Origin: Prorocentrum cordatum
Taxonomy: Eukaryota; Sar; Dinophyceae; Prorocentrales; Prorocentraceae
NCBI GenBank assembly: GCA_963575745.1
Contig: CAUYUJ010014615.1
Span: 510,365-574,364, forward strand
Length of the DNA: 64,000 nucleotides
Reading direction: 5' to 3'
The notes below the pieces were generated by a model. It was not told where the DNA came from. It ran no database searches and saw nothing but the letters and a program-made list of their open reading frames with translations. Both the position numbers and the translations under genes were made by a program. Positions 30,786-42,172 of the stretch are shown here, piece by piece (position 1 is the first letter of the stretch; each line of letters begins with the position of its first letter).

Positions 30786-32756
30786 TGTTCGAAAGGTGTC
30801 AAGAACGCGACCGCTGTCCAAGCGGCTCGCTCGGCCCTGCTTTCCGTGCCCCGCCAAGTGGCCAAAGCCCAGGGCGGCCTGGCCCCTCTCTTCACTGAGG
30901 CCATGGACTTGGCTGCGGGGGCCGACCTTAGTTCTCAGTCTCTGCAGACAACTAAGGAGCTACTGGGCCGAGTGCCAGACGCTGTGGATCAAGCGTGTCA
31001 GGCCGCCCAGGCTAGGGGAAGGTCCTCATGGAATGAATGGTTGAAGACGGGGATCGAACAGGGAGCGCGCAGGATTCACCAGGTCACGGACACCCCCAAA
31101 GCCTGGACGGCCACGGCCGTCCTGGCCGACGATTTTTCTGTTGTCAGCGACCCTCCTTCTGTGCTCGCCTCGGAGGCGATCAAGTTTCAAGGCTTGTGGC
31201 GAGCCTCGATCGTCCCTCCTCCCCCTCCTTCTGATTTTCTCCCCTTGGAGCCCCTGGAGACCCCCGAACTCGACGAGGTCCGCGCTGCGAGTCGGCGCTA
31301 CAAAACCAGGGCTGCTGTCAGCACGGACGGCTTCCATATGAGGTACTTTTCTTGGCTCTCGGACGACTCGCTCAGGACCCTCCTGGACATATTCAAGATC
31401 ATGGAAATCTCCTCCCTCATCCATGAGCAAGTGCATAGACTTACGATGATGCGTCTTCCCAAGCCTGTGGGAGGCTTTCGCCCCATCGGGATTTGTTGTG
31501 GCCCTTTCCGCCTCTGGGGGCGGCTTAGGAGACCCGCCGCCGTGTCCTGGGAGAATCACCATCAACGGCCCTGGTTTGCGGCTGGGAAGTGCATGGGAGC
31601 AGCGGACACGGTCTGGAGGCAATCCCTGCTGAGCGAAGCAGGGATTGCTAGAGGACAGTGCGCGGTCACGCTCCTGTGGGACTTCTACAAGACCTACGAA
31701 ACTTTATCCATCGACCAGGTGCTGGCTCGATGCGGCAGGCTCGGATTTTTTTCGTTCAGCGTGGCTCGCCCGGCATGCCAGGGCTACCGCGGCCCTCGGC
31801 ACCTCAGCCTCCATGGCGCGACCACCATCGCGATGTGGGCCAACAAGGACCTCGTGGCGGGCTGCCCCTTCGCCACCACCTTCATCAGGGTGAACTCACT
31901 GGAGGGGCTGGACTCGATAGTCTGGCACCCGTGCGTGGATTACAGCCTCTACGTGGATGACAACGGCATCCACGCTGTAGGGGAATTCAAAGAAGTTTTG
32001 GAAGGGGTGGTCCAAGGGCCCGAACAGCTTGTGCGAGTGATCAGCGAAGATATCGGCGCGTCGCTGTCTGAAGACAAAGCTGTGCCCCTTGTGTCTAACA
32101 AAGCCCTGGGCCATGAAATTCAAAAGCGGCTGGGCCCCTCGCTCACGGGTCCCATCGTTCCTGCCGCCCCGAATCTAGGCGTCGACGACACTGTCGGCAC
32201 TCCTCTAAGGCACCGCGGGCGAGACAACAGGGCCAAGAAGCGACGGGCTAGGGCGAAGATGCGGGCCCGTCGCCTGGGTAAGCTCGCGCGCCAAATCGGT
32301 CGGCGGGCCCGAAACATCTGGGTCGCGGGCCCGCTCCCCGCGGCCACCTATGGGGCCGAGGTTTTTGGCGTCTCGGACGCCGAGCTCCTGGGCCTCAGGA
32401 GGTCCTTCGCCTCCGTCCTCAAGCCATCGGCTGGGGATAGAAGCTTGTCCATTCTTCTGCTTTTGGAGCGCGATCCTACCTGGGCCGTTCAAGTTGCGCC
32501 TATCCTTAGATGCCACAAAGAGGTGTGGAACACCAAGTGCCATGTGCATCCCTCCACCCTGCCTTTCAGCAGCCTCCGTGAGTCCTGGGCAGCCGTCTTT
32601 TCCAGAAAGCTTCGGACCTGGCGCAGCGTCAGCGGCCCAGGGATGGCCATGAGAAAATCCCTCGAGCGCATCCGCTGGACCATGCCTGATTTGTGTACCC
32701 TGGTTAGTGACCAAGGCCACGATTTTCCTTGGCGCTTCAGTCGCCTGGCATGTTGA
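30786..32756 (+). pseudogene. LINE ORF2, reverse transcriptase domain
   Basis: This is a single open frame of about 650 codons after the TAG. Reverse-transcriptase motifs are present: RLPKPVGGFRPIG (block 2), LLWDFYKTYET with the first catalytic Asp (block A, about 31669-31701), VAGCPFATTF (block B), YSLYVDDNG with the catalytic Asp pair (block C, YVDD at 31950-31961) and NLGVD (block D/E region). It copies the element RNA at the nicked target in target-primed reverse transcription. The downstream thumb/connection is Arg-rich. The frame is lost at about 32725-32756, where the stop TGA ends this ORF while homologous-looking sequence continues in another frame. Confidence 0.88.
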
Positions 32757-33078
32757 AGCAGATGCTCCGCGAAGCTGTCTTTCGAAGGCTCGAGGAGGAC
32801 ATAGGCATGAAAGTGGGTTTCCGCCAGAGAGCCTGTTTTGACGTTGTTGCGAGGCACCTCGCTTCCAAGAAATATTCCCCCCTGGAAAAAAAGGTGCCCT
32901 CAGGACCGTGTGTACGGGGGCGTTATGGGCTAGGACCTACGCGATCTCCAAGGGGTACTACTTGCACTCGGAGTTCTGCCCTCTGGGATGCGGCCAACGA
33001 GATGCGCTTTTTCATCGCATCTGGAAATGCCCTGCTGTTCAGGAAGTCAGAGAGGACACGGTGGACCGGAGACTTTAG
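32757..33078 (+). pseudogene. LINE ORF2, zinc-knuckle region, frameshifted
   Basis: Coding-like sequence continues (MLKQMLREAVFRRLEEDIGM). It changes frame at a seven-A run (32886-32892) into a frame reading ARTYAISKGYYLHSEFCPLG and RDALFHRIWKCP. The Cys/His spacing C-X3-C-X7-H-X4-C resembles the zinc knuckle that follows reverse transcriptase in many LINEs. Another frame change lies within 33040-33075. Confidence 0.7.
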
Positions 33079-33660
33079 ACAGCATCGACAGTTTCGTCGA
33101 TCACAAGCACCTGCTTTTTGCTGTCACCAGAGGGGGGCTGCCGCACCAAGGAGTTGATTACCCCACCCCGTGTGTGTCTGGTTCCCTGGAGGCCGATTGG
33201 TCTGTCGAACCCCCCCTGGACAGGACCCAAATCCAGAGGCAGATCTTTGTTGATGGGTCGTGCAGCCGCCACATTATTAAAGAATTAAGTCGAGCTGCCT
33301 GGGCCCTCAGCGTTTTCAAAGGCGGCCAGCTTCAGTGCGAGATCAGAGGCCCAGTGCACGCGCCCCAACCGCAGACACCACAGTGCGCTGAATTTTGCGC
33401 ACTTACTGCGGCCACGATGTGCATCGTGGGTCCCTCTGAGATTTTTCGGATTGCCAGAACGTGATTTCGCAGTTTAAGTCATGTCATGCGGACCGCGTCA
33501 ATTTCCGCAAAGTTTATGCTGGCCATACGCCCCAGGCGCATCAGTCTCTCAATGATGACAGCCTCACAGACCACGAACGTTTCGTGAGGGTTGGCAACGA
33601 CTTCGCCGACCGAGGAGCGAAGGCCGCCCTTGCACTACATGAGCGCGGTCGGCGAGCAGG
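33079..33660 (+). pseudogene. LINE ORF2, RNase H domain
   Basis: The frame after about 33075 carries IFVDGSCSRH with the first catalytic Asp (33252-33254) and QCAEFCALTAA with the catalytic Glu (33390-33392). The frame then changes at a T run (33442-33446) into SDCQNVISQFK with the third acidic residue (33449-33451) and GNDFADRGAKAA with the last Asp (33599-33601). All four RNase H carboxylates are therefore present. RNase H would remove the RNA strand of the RNA-DNA hybrid. Confidence 0.8.
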
Positions 33661-35435
33661 TCCATTTCGTCTCGGCTTTCTGCCGCCTAGTCATGAAGAT
33701 TCTACCTCTTTTCCCGTCCCTCAAGGCGGATGGCGAGGTGGAGCACAGACCGATTTCAAAGGACGCTGTTGGCAGAGACGCGCCCGAGGAAGGCAACTTT
33801 TTGTGGATCGCTGGCCTCTGGCGATGCGTCAAGTGTTGCCGTGCTTCGAGGCGTTCAGACTTTTCGACCTCTCTCATGAGTGCCCCCAGGCCCCCGCCCA
33901 GAAGATGCCTGGGGATCATACTCGGCCTGGACTTAGAGCGCGTGGCGAGTCAACGCCGCAGCATCGTTTGTTTCTCGTGTTCTGACGGCGCGCACCTTTT
34001 TATATGCTTACATTGTGCGTCGTTTGTTTCCACTGGCACACCACAGAAGTCCAACCTGCACCGATTCCGGTGCAAAGGTTTCCGCGGCAGTCGACAGCAG
34101 TGGAAGTGGAATCGCGTCCTCCGAGGAATTCACCCGCAGCACGGCAAAGACGGGATCAAAGTTTTCATAGAGGCTCCTGAGGACGACGGTCCTGGAGATT
34201 GTTCCCAGCACCCGCTTGCCGATGCCACAGCTTCGGGGGACGCCGACGCAGGTCAGCGTAGCCCAACCTCAGCAGAGCAGCAGGCTGACGACTGCAATGC
34301 AGCCAGCCCTCACGGCCCCACCAGCCGCGCCGACCCACCTGCCGTGCCAAAGCATCCCGACGGTTTTGTGCGTGCGTTAGCTTCTCGGGGGGAGGATGCT
34401 CTGGATCGCCAGGAGGACGAAGCTCCGCTCGTAATTCGCCCAGTGCTGTCTGGCCCTTTGCCCGAGACCCGCCAATCTGGCGTCTCGCACTCTAGGGGGC
34501 GAACACCGCCGCCCTTGCGCACTGCAGTGCCTGTAGCGAAGCTCGAGCCGACTCGAGCCAGCTCATTCCTTGGCAGTCTGGTGTTGGGAGACTCCGCTGT
34601 CGACAGCGGATCTCCCGCCGCCTCCAGCGCAGACGCGGGCTGTGTAGCCCCTTCGGTCGTCCCAGAGCAGCCTCGGGGTGCGCTGCGGGCCCTGGGCCGT
34701 CTTGAGGAGGACGCTCTGGAACGACAGGAAGACGAAGAAGCTCCGCTCGCCTCGCTTTTTGGCTCCTCTGCCCATAGGGAGGCCAGCCTGCCTGGCGCCC
34801 TGAGGCAGAGAGGGCGAACACCGCCCCACCACCGCAGGGCTGCCCCGCCAGTTGCGAGCTGTGCAGCCCCTGCCCTAGTGCCTGGGCAACCCGCTTCTGT
34901 TTCAGGGTCCGTCCAGGTTTGTGCTGAGGAAGCCCAGGCACTAGGGACAGACGTGGCGCCACTCGGGCCTGTGCCGACTCGAGCTGCCACTTTTCAGGAG
35001 AAAGTGCAGCGCCTTCTTCGAGCTGCAGGAGGTCTTCCGCCGCCTGAGGCGACGGGGAGCGGAGGGGAGATCACGGACGAGTCAGACAAGGCCACGGGGG
35101 CGCCGCCCCGACCGTGGTCTAGCAAGTTCGTGCGAACCCCCATCGCTCACTCCTGCAGCTGGCGCTGCGCGGAGAGGCAGCCGTCGCCGCCGCTGCTTCT
35201 CCTTTCTCACTGGCCTGAACTGCTGGCCAGACGCGGCTGGAGCCCCTCGGGGGAAAAAAAATCATACCCAAAACAAACTGATCTGAGAAGCGCCAGACAA
35301 AAAGGACGCAACACCTCGTTCCCAAACACGCGATTACCGTGTGAATTACATTTGAACAGAGGGCTCCTGCTTAACACTCGAATGCAGGTCATGGCCCGAC
35401 ATATTGACTCGTTTGCCCGACCATTGCAGAGATGA
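33661..35435 (+). CDS. LINE ORF2 C-terminal extension with paired Cys motifs and duplicated unit
   Basis: After a frame change near 33640-33665 a long open frame runs to a TGA at 35433-35435. Its first part has LWRCVKCC and LFICLHCA pairs spaced ~60 residues apart, suggesting a zinc-binding module, then HRFRCKGFRG and WKWNRVLRG. The second part contains two diverged copies of a ~105-residue unit: EDALDRQEDEAPL (about 34390-34428) and EDALERQEDEEAPL (about 34705-34746), each followed by RGRTPP; the two start 315 nt apart. The rest is Pro/Ala/Ser-rich. No enzymatic domain is recognised. The part after about 35200 (Lys/Arg-rich, A-rich) may be 3' untranslated sequence that is open by chance. Confidence 0.55.
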
Positions 35436-36040
35436 GGGCGGCCCACTCCAAAATCTGGCCCCCTCGCAACTTAGGATCGCAAATACCAGAGCAGATGCGT
35501 GGCGGAGGGCAATATCTCTTGCAAGTCGAGCCCTCGCCTGGGGCGTCCTCACAAAGCTCGGCCAGATGGGGCGTTCCCTTGCCAACAAAACTGGTTATCG
35601 CTTCGCGCTTGCGCTGTTGTGCTTGAGGAACGGACTACATTAGTGAAGGGCTGCCCTTTCTCAGTCGTGGTGGTGTGAGCAACGGCGTCCTGGGGCATTC
35701 ATGGCTGCCCATGCGCAATTGAAAAATCATTAGCACCACCATTATAATAATCATCGGCATCATGCATCATTTCATCGATTGCTGAGCCGGTTAAGGTCGC
35801 CACAACCCTTTAAAAAGGCTGAACACAAACAACCAAAATCTCACCCTCCCAGGTAGCCCATCCCGAATCATCGAGATCATATCATCATTATGCCCACGCC
35901 AGTTGGAGGGCGGGATTCCCATGAACTGCCACCAGACCTCGTCACACTGCTTGACGAACCATACCATCAAGCCTCTTAGGCACTGGAACGTTGAGGCACC
36001 GCCGCCGCCGCCTCCTGCGCCTCATTACGTATACCCGGTC
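35436..36040. other. LINE 3' region and flank
   Basis: An ORF-like stretch to 35643 (IANTRADAWRRAISLASRAL) may still belong to the element. After it, AT-richer unique sequence leads to the next microsatellite. No poly-A or target-site duplication is identified. Confidence 0.4.
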
Positions 36041-36044
36041 GCCT

Positions 36045-36099
<55 letters not shown>

Positions 36100-36240
36100 A
36101 CAACATCATCATCATCATCAGCAGCAGCAGCAGCAGCCGCATCATCATCAGTATCATCACCATCATCATCATCATCATCATCATCATCACCATCAGCATC
36201 ACTATCACCATAACCATCACCATCATCAGTATCAACAACA
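36045..36240. repeat. (CAT)n microsatellite, outer left flank of P3
   Basis: CAT array with CAG and CAC interruptions. Confidence 0.95.
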
Positions 36241-36290
36241 GCCACAACCACAATCATAACCACAACAACAAGCACAACAACAACAACAAG

Positions 36291-36375
<85 letters not shown>

Positions 36376-36500
36376 TTAATTGCAACAGCAACATCCACAA
36401 CACCACCGACAACCACAACCACAACAACAACACACCAACACTAGCAACACCAATTACATCAACAACAACATTGATCACAACAACGACAACAACAATCAAT
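36241..36500. repeat. (AAC)n microsatellite, inner left flank of P3
   Basis: Perfect AAC from about 36275 to 36376, imperfect elsewhere. Confidence 0.95.
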
Positions 36501-36504
36501 TCAA

Positions 36505-37195
36505 GTATGTTCGCTCTTATCTGCTCACGTGCTATTCAACACGTATATCCCGAACCCTCAACACCCGCCCTCTTCGTCCTCGACCGTACCCCCTGGGGGT
36601 ATATCTTTCATACCTACTTCGTGTATTTGGCGCAGCCCGTTAGGCAGGGGAAAAAGAGGACGGATGGAAGGACGGACAAGGGGGAGGAAGGAGGATGGAG
36701 CACGGGCTAGGAGCAGAAAACACGTGGCAGAACCAGGCGGACAGATCGGGCGGGTAGACCCTACCAGGCGGGTCGGGAAGGAGGGATAGGCGGCCAGGTC
36801 GAGCAGGCGGGTTGATCAAGCGTGCGTCCTGCATGAATCGCGAAGCAGTCTCGAGCGACAGCTTGGTTCCCAAATCAATCGTGCGGAAATCCACAGCGAA
36901 AACGTGACTCCTGAATGTCGAGAGCGCGGCGTCCGAATAAATTGCGAGGAGGTCCCACGCGAGAGAGCGGTTCCTGATTGTAAGGAAGTCCCGCGCGATA
37001 GCGCGATTTGGGAATAACTTGTGAGGAATATCAGGCGGGAGCCATTGTTGTTGTAGTTCGGGGGCCAACAACACAATTTGACCCTACTGACTTTCCCTGG
37101 TAAAAACGAGGCGAGCCCCAGGGGGAAGCACTTCAATTGAAAAAACACACACAATAATCACCGAAGGGGGGGATCAACAATAGTTACTCTTCACT
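36505..37195 (-). repeat. Dispersed repeat P, copy P3 (inverted)
   Basis: It begins TGTTCGCTCTTATCTGCTC and carries CGTATATCCCGAACCCTC, a GGGGGTATATCTTTC segment, then GCGAGGAGGTCCCACGCGAG-type units. It ends TTTCCCTGGTAAAAAC and GATCAACAATAG. Order and orientation mirror P1. Confidence 0.85.
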
Positions 37196-37204
37196 AATGA
37201 GAGC

Positions 37205-37315
37205 TCCAGAACAAGAACAACAGCAACAACAACAACAACACCAACAACATAACAACAATCACCACCACAACAACAACGACGACGACAATAATAACAAACA
37301 CAGCATCATCACTAT

Positions 37316-37365
<50 letters not shown>

Positions 37366-37703
37366 ACATCATCATGGCCATCATGGCCATCGAAACTGTC
37401 ATATTCACTACGAGCCGCATCAGCCAGGTCATCATCATAATCATCATCATGACCATCACGGCCATCTGCATCATCATTTCTTAGCACGAGCCACCTTACC
37501 ATGGTCATCATCATCATAATCAGAATCAGCATCATCATCAGCATCATCATACTTATCGTCATCAGCATCAGCATCACAATCACCAGCGTCCATATCATCG
37601 TCGTCGTTACCATCAACAACCTTATCGTTGTCACTGCCATTGTCATTATGGTCACGGCCATCGTGGTCGCTGTCGTACTCAGCATCATCAACAGCAGCAT
37701 CGG

Positions 37704-37735
<32 letters not shown>

Positions 37736-37932
37736 CCCTCATCATCATCACAATCATCATCACCATCATGATCACTACCATCACCATCTTCATCATCGTC
37801 AGCACCATCACCATCATCATCATCATCATCATCATCATCACCACCACCACCACCATCATGATCATCATCACCACCAGCAGCATAAACACCACCACCATCA
37901 TCATCATCATCAGCAGCAGCAGCAGCATCACC
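37205..37932. repeat. (AAC)n then (CAT/ATC)n, right flank of P3
   Basis: AAC units (37205-37290) are followed by a ~620-bp CAT/ATC array, giving the outer-CAT, inner-AAC order on both sides of P3. Confidence 0.95.
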
Positions 37933-38209
37933 ATCATTGCCGTCGTCGGAGCTGGAAAAGAAACCATGTTGTGGGAGGGCGCATTTCAGCAGCAGTGGGG
38001 TGCGCTGGGCGTTCTCCAATAGTCAGAGCCAAAGACACAAATCTGTCGACCCTGTGCCGGCGCGTGTGAGGGGGAGTTCGTCGTCACCGGGTCGTCCTCA
38101 GACACGATGTTCTTTCGATTTGCTCTTCCACTCCCAGAGGCTATCCCGAGCCCATCTTTGGCGCGCCGAGCTCGTCAACTCGAGGTGAATCGAGCCAGGT
38201 CGCAATCGA
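37933..38209. other. Gene-free stretch
   Basis: No gene or repeat copy is recognised. Confidence 0.4.
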
Positions 38210-38214
38210 AGTCG

Positions 38215-38600
38215 CAACGGAGTCGAAGGAAAGCCCCTTCCCTTTGATTCCTTCCCCACCCGGGGTGGGGGGGTCATGGGGAGCTCCCAGGGAGGGGGTC
38301 CTGGGTCAGAAGATGGTCCCCCCACCTTCCCTTGTCGGATAGCCTGCGAGCGAATTTGGCCCTCCTACGACAATTCAGGCGCAAGATAATCCAAGAGGGG
38401 CCCAAGATGACCCAGAGTCAGCAAAAGATCGCTCCAAGACGCCAAAGATAGCGGACAAACGGCCCAAGACGCCTCCAAGACACCCCAAGAGGTCTCCATG
38501 AGCACTCCAAGGAGGGCCCTAAGAAACATCATCTCATTTCCTGAAGTCTTTGAATGAATTCCGCGTTTCTGCCTTTTCAGCTTCCCGACGCTCCAAGACG
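38215..38600 (+). repeat. CCAAGA ~11-nt degenerate array, locus 4
   Basis: The leader CCCCTTCCCTTTGATTCC and G-rich run match 563-665. CCAAGA units fill 38390-38520. A spacer with TTTCTGCCTTTTCAG and CCCGACGCTCCAAGACGG follows. Confidence 0.8.
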
Positions 38601-38604
38601 GCTG

Positions 38605-38743
38605 CCCCTCCTCCTCCTCCTCCTCCTCCTCCTCCTCCTCCTCCTCCTTCTCTGGTCCTCCTCTGGCCCTCCTCCTCCTCCTCAGCCTCATCGTCCTCAC
38701 CCCCCCTCCTCCTCCTCCTCCTCCTCCTCCTCCTCCTCCTCCA

Positions 38744-38799
<56 letters not shown>

Positions 38800-38859
38800 T
38801 AGGACGGACGGCGACCACAACGGACGGCGACCACAACGACAACGACAACGACGACGACC

Positions 38860-38923
<64 letters not shown>

Positions 38924-38978
38924 CGACCACAACGGACCACGAGACCACGACAGACGGCGACCACAACGGACGACAACC

Positions 38979-39043
<65 letters not shown>

Positions 39044-39060
39044 AACGACCACAACGGACG
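38605..39060. repeat. (TCC)n then (GAC)n microsatellites
   Basis: TCC at 38605-38740 abuts GAC at 38743-38799. GAC with AAC/CAC interruptions continues to about 39060. Confidence 0.95.
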
Positions 39061-39317
39061 ACGCTTCGGCGCCTGAGGACGACGGCAAAAACGAGAAGAG
39101 CAACGAGGACTGCGACGACCACGACAGCAAGGACGGGGCCCCTCCGAAGCCAGGCGGTGGTCGGCGGTGCGCGGATTGAGGGCGCGGGGCGAGGTCTGCG
39201 CCCTGTCCAAGGAGGGCGCGGGACCCCTGCAGAACCCATTGAGCAGGGACCGACCGTCCCGGCATTCCTATAGTCCTGCCACGAAATGTTCGTAGAACCC
39301 AAGAGTGTTCTAAGAAC
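39061..39317. other. Gene-free stretch
   Basis: No feature is recognised except a short GTTCTAAGAAC palindrome at about 39308-39318, which is echoed as GTTCTTAGAAC near 40815. Confidence 0.4.
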
Positions 39318-40815
39318 AATTACTCACTGCGTGGAGCTCCCCATATGTGCATCTCATGTTTTATGTCATGCCGTGGTGAGCATCTGTTCATGAGCGGTCG
39401 ACTACAATAGCGCGTCCACGTGGGCGACAGGGCCGACGAAGACGAGTGACCCCTAATGCGAGTGATTGCGTATGAGTCAGAGTGAGCTTTGAGTACGGTT
39501 GAATGCGAGCCTCTTCCTCTTCAAATGCCCCTTCCTCTTCATCAGCTGCCAGGCCTTCCCCTTGTCAGCCCGTGGTAGCTTTGGAGCTTCCCATATGTGC
39601 ATATGCCCCTTAGGGGTGCTGAAACCAGCGCCCCGCCTGAGACATCCTCACAATCTGCTCTCCAAGCGAAGGATGTTGAGCCCAGAAACAAGCAAACCGC
39701 CTGAGACATCCCCACAAAATGGCCGCGAACGAGCCCGTGCAACCACCCCTGGCGGCTCCCCTTAGGGGTGCTGAAACCAGCGCCCCGCCTGAGACATCCT
39801 CACAATCTGCTCTCCAAGCGAAGGATGTTGAGCCCAGAAACAAGCAAACCGCCTGAGACATCCCCACAAAATGGCCGCGAACGAGCCCGTGCAACCACCC
39901 CTGGCGGCTCCCCTTAGGGGTGCTGAAACCAGCGCCCCGCCTGAGACATCCTCACAATCTGCTCCCAAGCGAAGGATGTTGGGCCCAGAAACAAGCAAAC
40001 CGCCTGAGACATCCCCACAAAATGGCCGCGAACGAGCCCGTGCAACCACCCCTGGCGGCTCCCCTTAGGGGTGCTGAAACCAGCGCCCCGCCTGAGACAT
40101 CCTCACAATCTGCTCTCCAAGCGAAGGATGTTGGGCCCAGAAACAAGCAAACCGCCTGAGACATCCCCACAAAATGGCCGCGAACGAGCCCGTGCAACCA
40201 CCCCTGGCGGCTCCCCTTAGGGGTGCTGAAACCAGCGCCCCGCCTGAGACATCCTCACAATCTGCTCTCCAAGCGAAGGATGTTGGGCCCAGAAACAAGC
40301 AAACCGCCTGAGACATCCCCACAAAATGGCCGCGAACGAGCCCGTGCAACCACCCCTGGCGGCTCCCCTTAGGGGTGCTGAAACCAGCGCCCCGCCTGAG
40401 ACATCCTCACAATCTGCTCTCCAAGCGAAGGATGTTGAGCCCAGAAACAAGCAAACCGCCTGAGACATCCCCACAAAATGGCCGCGAACGAGCCCGTGCA
40501 ACCACCCCTGGCGGCTCCCCTTAGGGGTGCTGAAACCAGCGCCCCGCTTGAGACATCCTCCAAATCTGATGTGTGTTGAATAAGTCTGAGTATGAGTAGG
40601 TCTGAGTATGAGTATGCCTGAGTATGAGTAAGTCTGTGTATGAGTAAGCCTGTGTATGAGTAAGTCTGGGTATGAGTAGGTCTGTGTATGAGTAAGTCTG
40701 AGTATGAGTAAGTTTGAGTATGAGGAGGGGAGAAGGAAAGAGGAGGAGGGAGAGGCAGTAGGAGGCGTCCAAGTAATAACAAGAACCCCATCTTAGGATA
40801 TGGGGAAAAACAAGG
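39318..40815 (+). mobile_element. Composite satellite element, copy 2
   Basis: The 5' module GGAGCTCCCCATATGTGC is followed by six full and one partial tandem units of 152 bp (CTTAGGGG starts at 39609, 39761, 39913, 40064, 40216, 40368 and 40520) that are nearly identical to each other. Nine 16-bp units of the type GTCTGAGTATGAGTAA (about 40585-40725) follow. The 3' module AACAAGAACCCCATC...ATGGGG (40777-40806) ends it. Units share GAAACCAGCGCC, AAACCGCCTGAGACATCCCC and GAACG-GCCCGTG with copy 1. ORFs with a 152-nt register are array artefacts. Confidence 0.9.
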
Positions 40816-41129
40816 TTCTTAGAACATAAGCCCGATGGGATAAAACAAAACAGTCCCAACCAGAAATGCCCTAAGACCATTTCGTGGGAACCACAAAAAG
40901 TTCTTAGAAAATTGTTTGGTAGGACTGTAAGGCACGCCAGGACGCGTCGCCACTGCTTGAACCCAGGGGCAACCCGCAAGTCGAGCGAGCCGACCGACCA
41001 CGTCGCCGACCCTGGCTGGGCCGACCCTAGCCCCAGGATCTTCGGAGGCGACTACTGGGAGGTTTTCGTCGGAAAGATTAAACAGAGGATCAAGCCCCCT
41101 TGGGGAGCTGTTATGCCGGGGTGGGCCTC

Positions 41130-41210
41130 GGATTAAGCCAGAGTTAGCGGGATTAAGCGGGATTAAGCCGGATCAAGCGGGATTAAGCCGGATTGAGCCG
41201 GATTTCGGAC
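41130..41210. repeat. GGATTAAGCCG ~11-nt tandem repeat
   Basis: About seven units of GGATTAAGC(C/G)(G) with small changes (GGATCAAGCGG, GGATTGAGCCGG). The stretch 40816-41129 before it contains no gene I can support. Confidence 0.8.
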
Positions 41211-41502
41211 CAGGGCAAGAACAGAATTTGACCTCCCAGGAGTTGCATCCCAAGGTGTATACGCATCCCCGGGCAAGCCAGGGGGGCGCAACAGAAAGCT
41301 GATCCGGGGCCCCAGGGTCGGTGAGGTGGTCCTTGGACGTCCCCCCGATAGACACCAAGGCGGTGGTTCAAAGATGGGGTCCTGAGGGAGGGGGTCCTGA
41401 GGACGAGGTGCCTCAAACTGTTTCAATCCACCCTTGGATCCTATCCCTAGGACCCCGTCCCTCAGGACTCGTGTTTCAGTGTTTCAGCCACCGAATCAGC
41501 TC
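41207..41502. other. Gene-free stretch
   Basis: Contains short GGTCCTGAGG direct repeats on both strands. No gene is seen. Confidence 0.4.
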
Positions 41503-41590
41503 CCGGAGGTCCGCGCGAAGTCTTGGGCTGGCGAGGCCGTGTGGAAGGGGGGCCCAACGCCGGCCCAAGAAGCCCACGCGGACCTCCGAC
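41503..41590. mobile_element. Foldback element G-like, copy G3
   Basis: The arms CCGGAGGTCCGCGCG and CGCGGACCTCCG are inverted and resemble the G1/G2 arms. The centre differs. Confidence 0.5.
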
Positions 41591-41790
41591 AGCTCCTGGT
41601 CATGCCGTCTTGCTTGTCGCTCCCCGGTCGTCCCCGAGGCGTCCAGCAGCGCAACCCATCGCGCGCAGAGCTGGCACGCTGCGCCTCCCTCGCGTGGCGC
41701 TATCGGGCGCCCGCGGTCGCGAGCGGGGGCTGCTTTGGAGCGCTGCTCGGCGCCGCTGGGCGCTGCCTCCACGACGGGCGGACTCTCCTG

Positions 41791-41998
41791 TGACTTACTG
41801 TTGTGGATGCCTTGACAATGGACACTCTAACAATCCTATCATTGAGTTACAGATGTGGTTAAAAAATGTAAAGCATGTTCGAAAAATGTTTCAAACATGT
41901 GTTCAACATCTTTAAAACATGTGCGAAACATATTTTAGACATCTGGAAATTATTTGGCAGCATGCTTCCTCTCCATTGATCGTCCTCCACAAACTTAC
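41791..41998 (+). mobile_element. Foldback element H, copy H1
   Basis: About 205 bp homologous to H2 at 55081-55284 (GACAATGGACAC, ATCTGGAAATTA, TTGGCAGCATGCTTCCTCTC). The ends TTGTGGATGCC and the complement of GTCCTCCACAA are imperfect inverted repeats. The centre has repeated AAACATGTTT. Confidence 0.75.
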
Positions 41999-42172
41999 TA
42001 CCCGCCCGCTCCAGAATGTGCGGCGGCACGCCGCCCGGACCGCACGAGACACCTCGGGCGACGCCTCCGCGGCACAGGGCTGCCTGGTGCACTCGGGCCG
42101 TCGGAGGCAACGGAGGGCGCCTCGCCCTGCCCCCGCGACTGGCATCTCAGCGCCCCCCTCTGACGGGGACTC

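Larger units (their letters stand above)
28085..35640 (+). mobile_element. Non-LTR retrotransposon (LINE) headed by a DinoSL sequence
   Basis: The order of parts is: 22-nt spliced-leader sequence, 140-nt leader, ORF1 (RanBP2-like zinc finger, coiled coil), then ORF2 with apurinic-endonuclease-like domain, reverse transcriptase, zinc knuckle, RNase H and a ~590-codon C-terminal extension. This is the domain order of non-LTR elements of the kind that carry both endonuclease and RNase H. One in-frame TAG (30783-30785) and about seven frame changes interrupt it, four at or beside homopolymer runs. The 5' end is set by the leader match. The 3' end is a guess, because I see no poly-A tail or flanking duplication. 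Confidence 0.85.
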
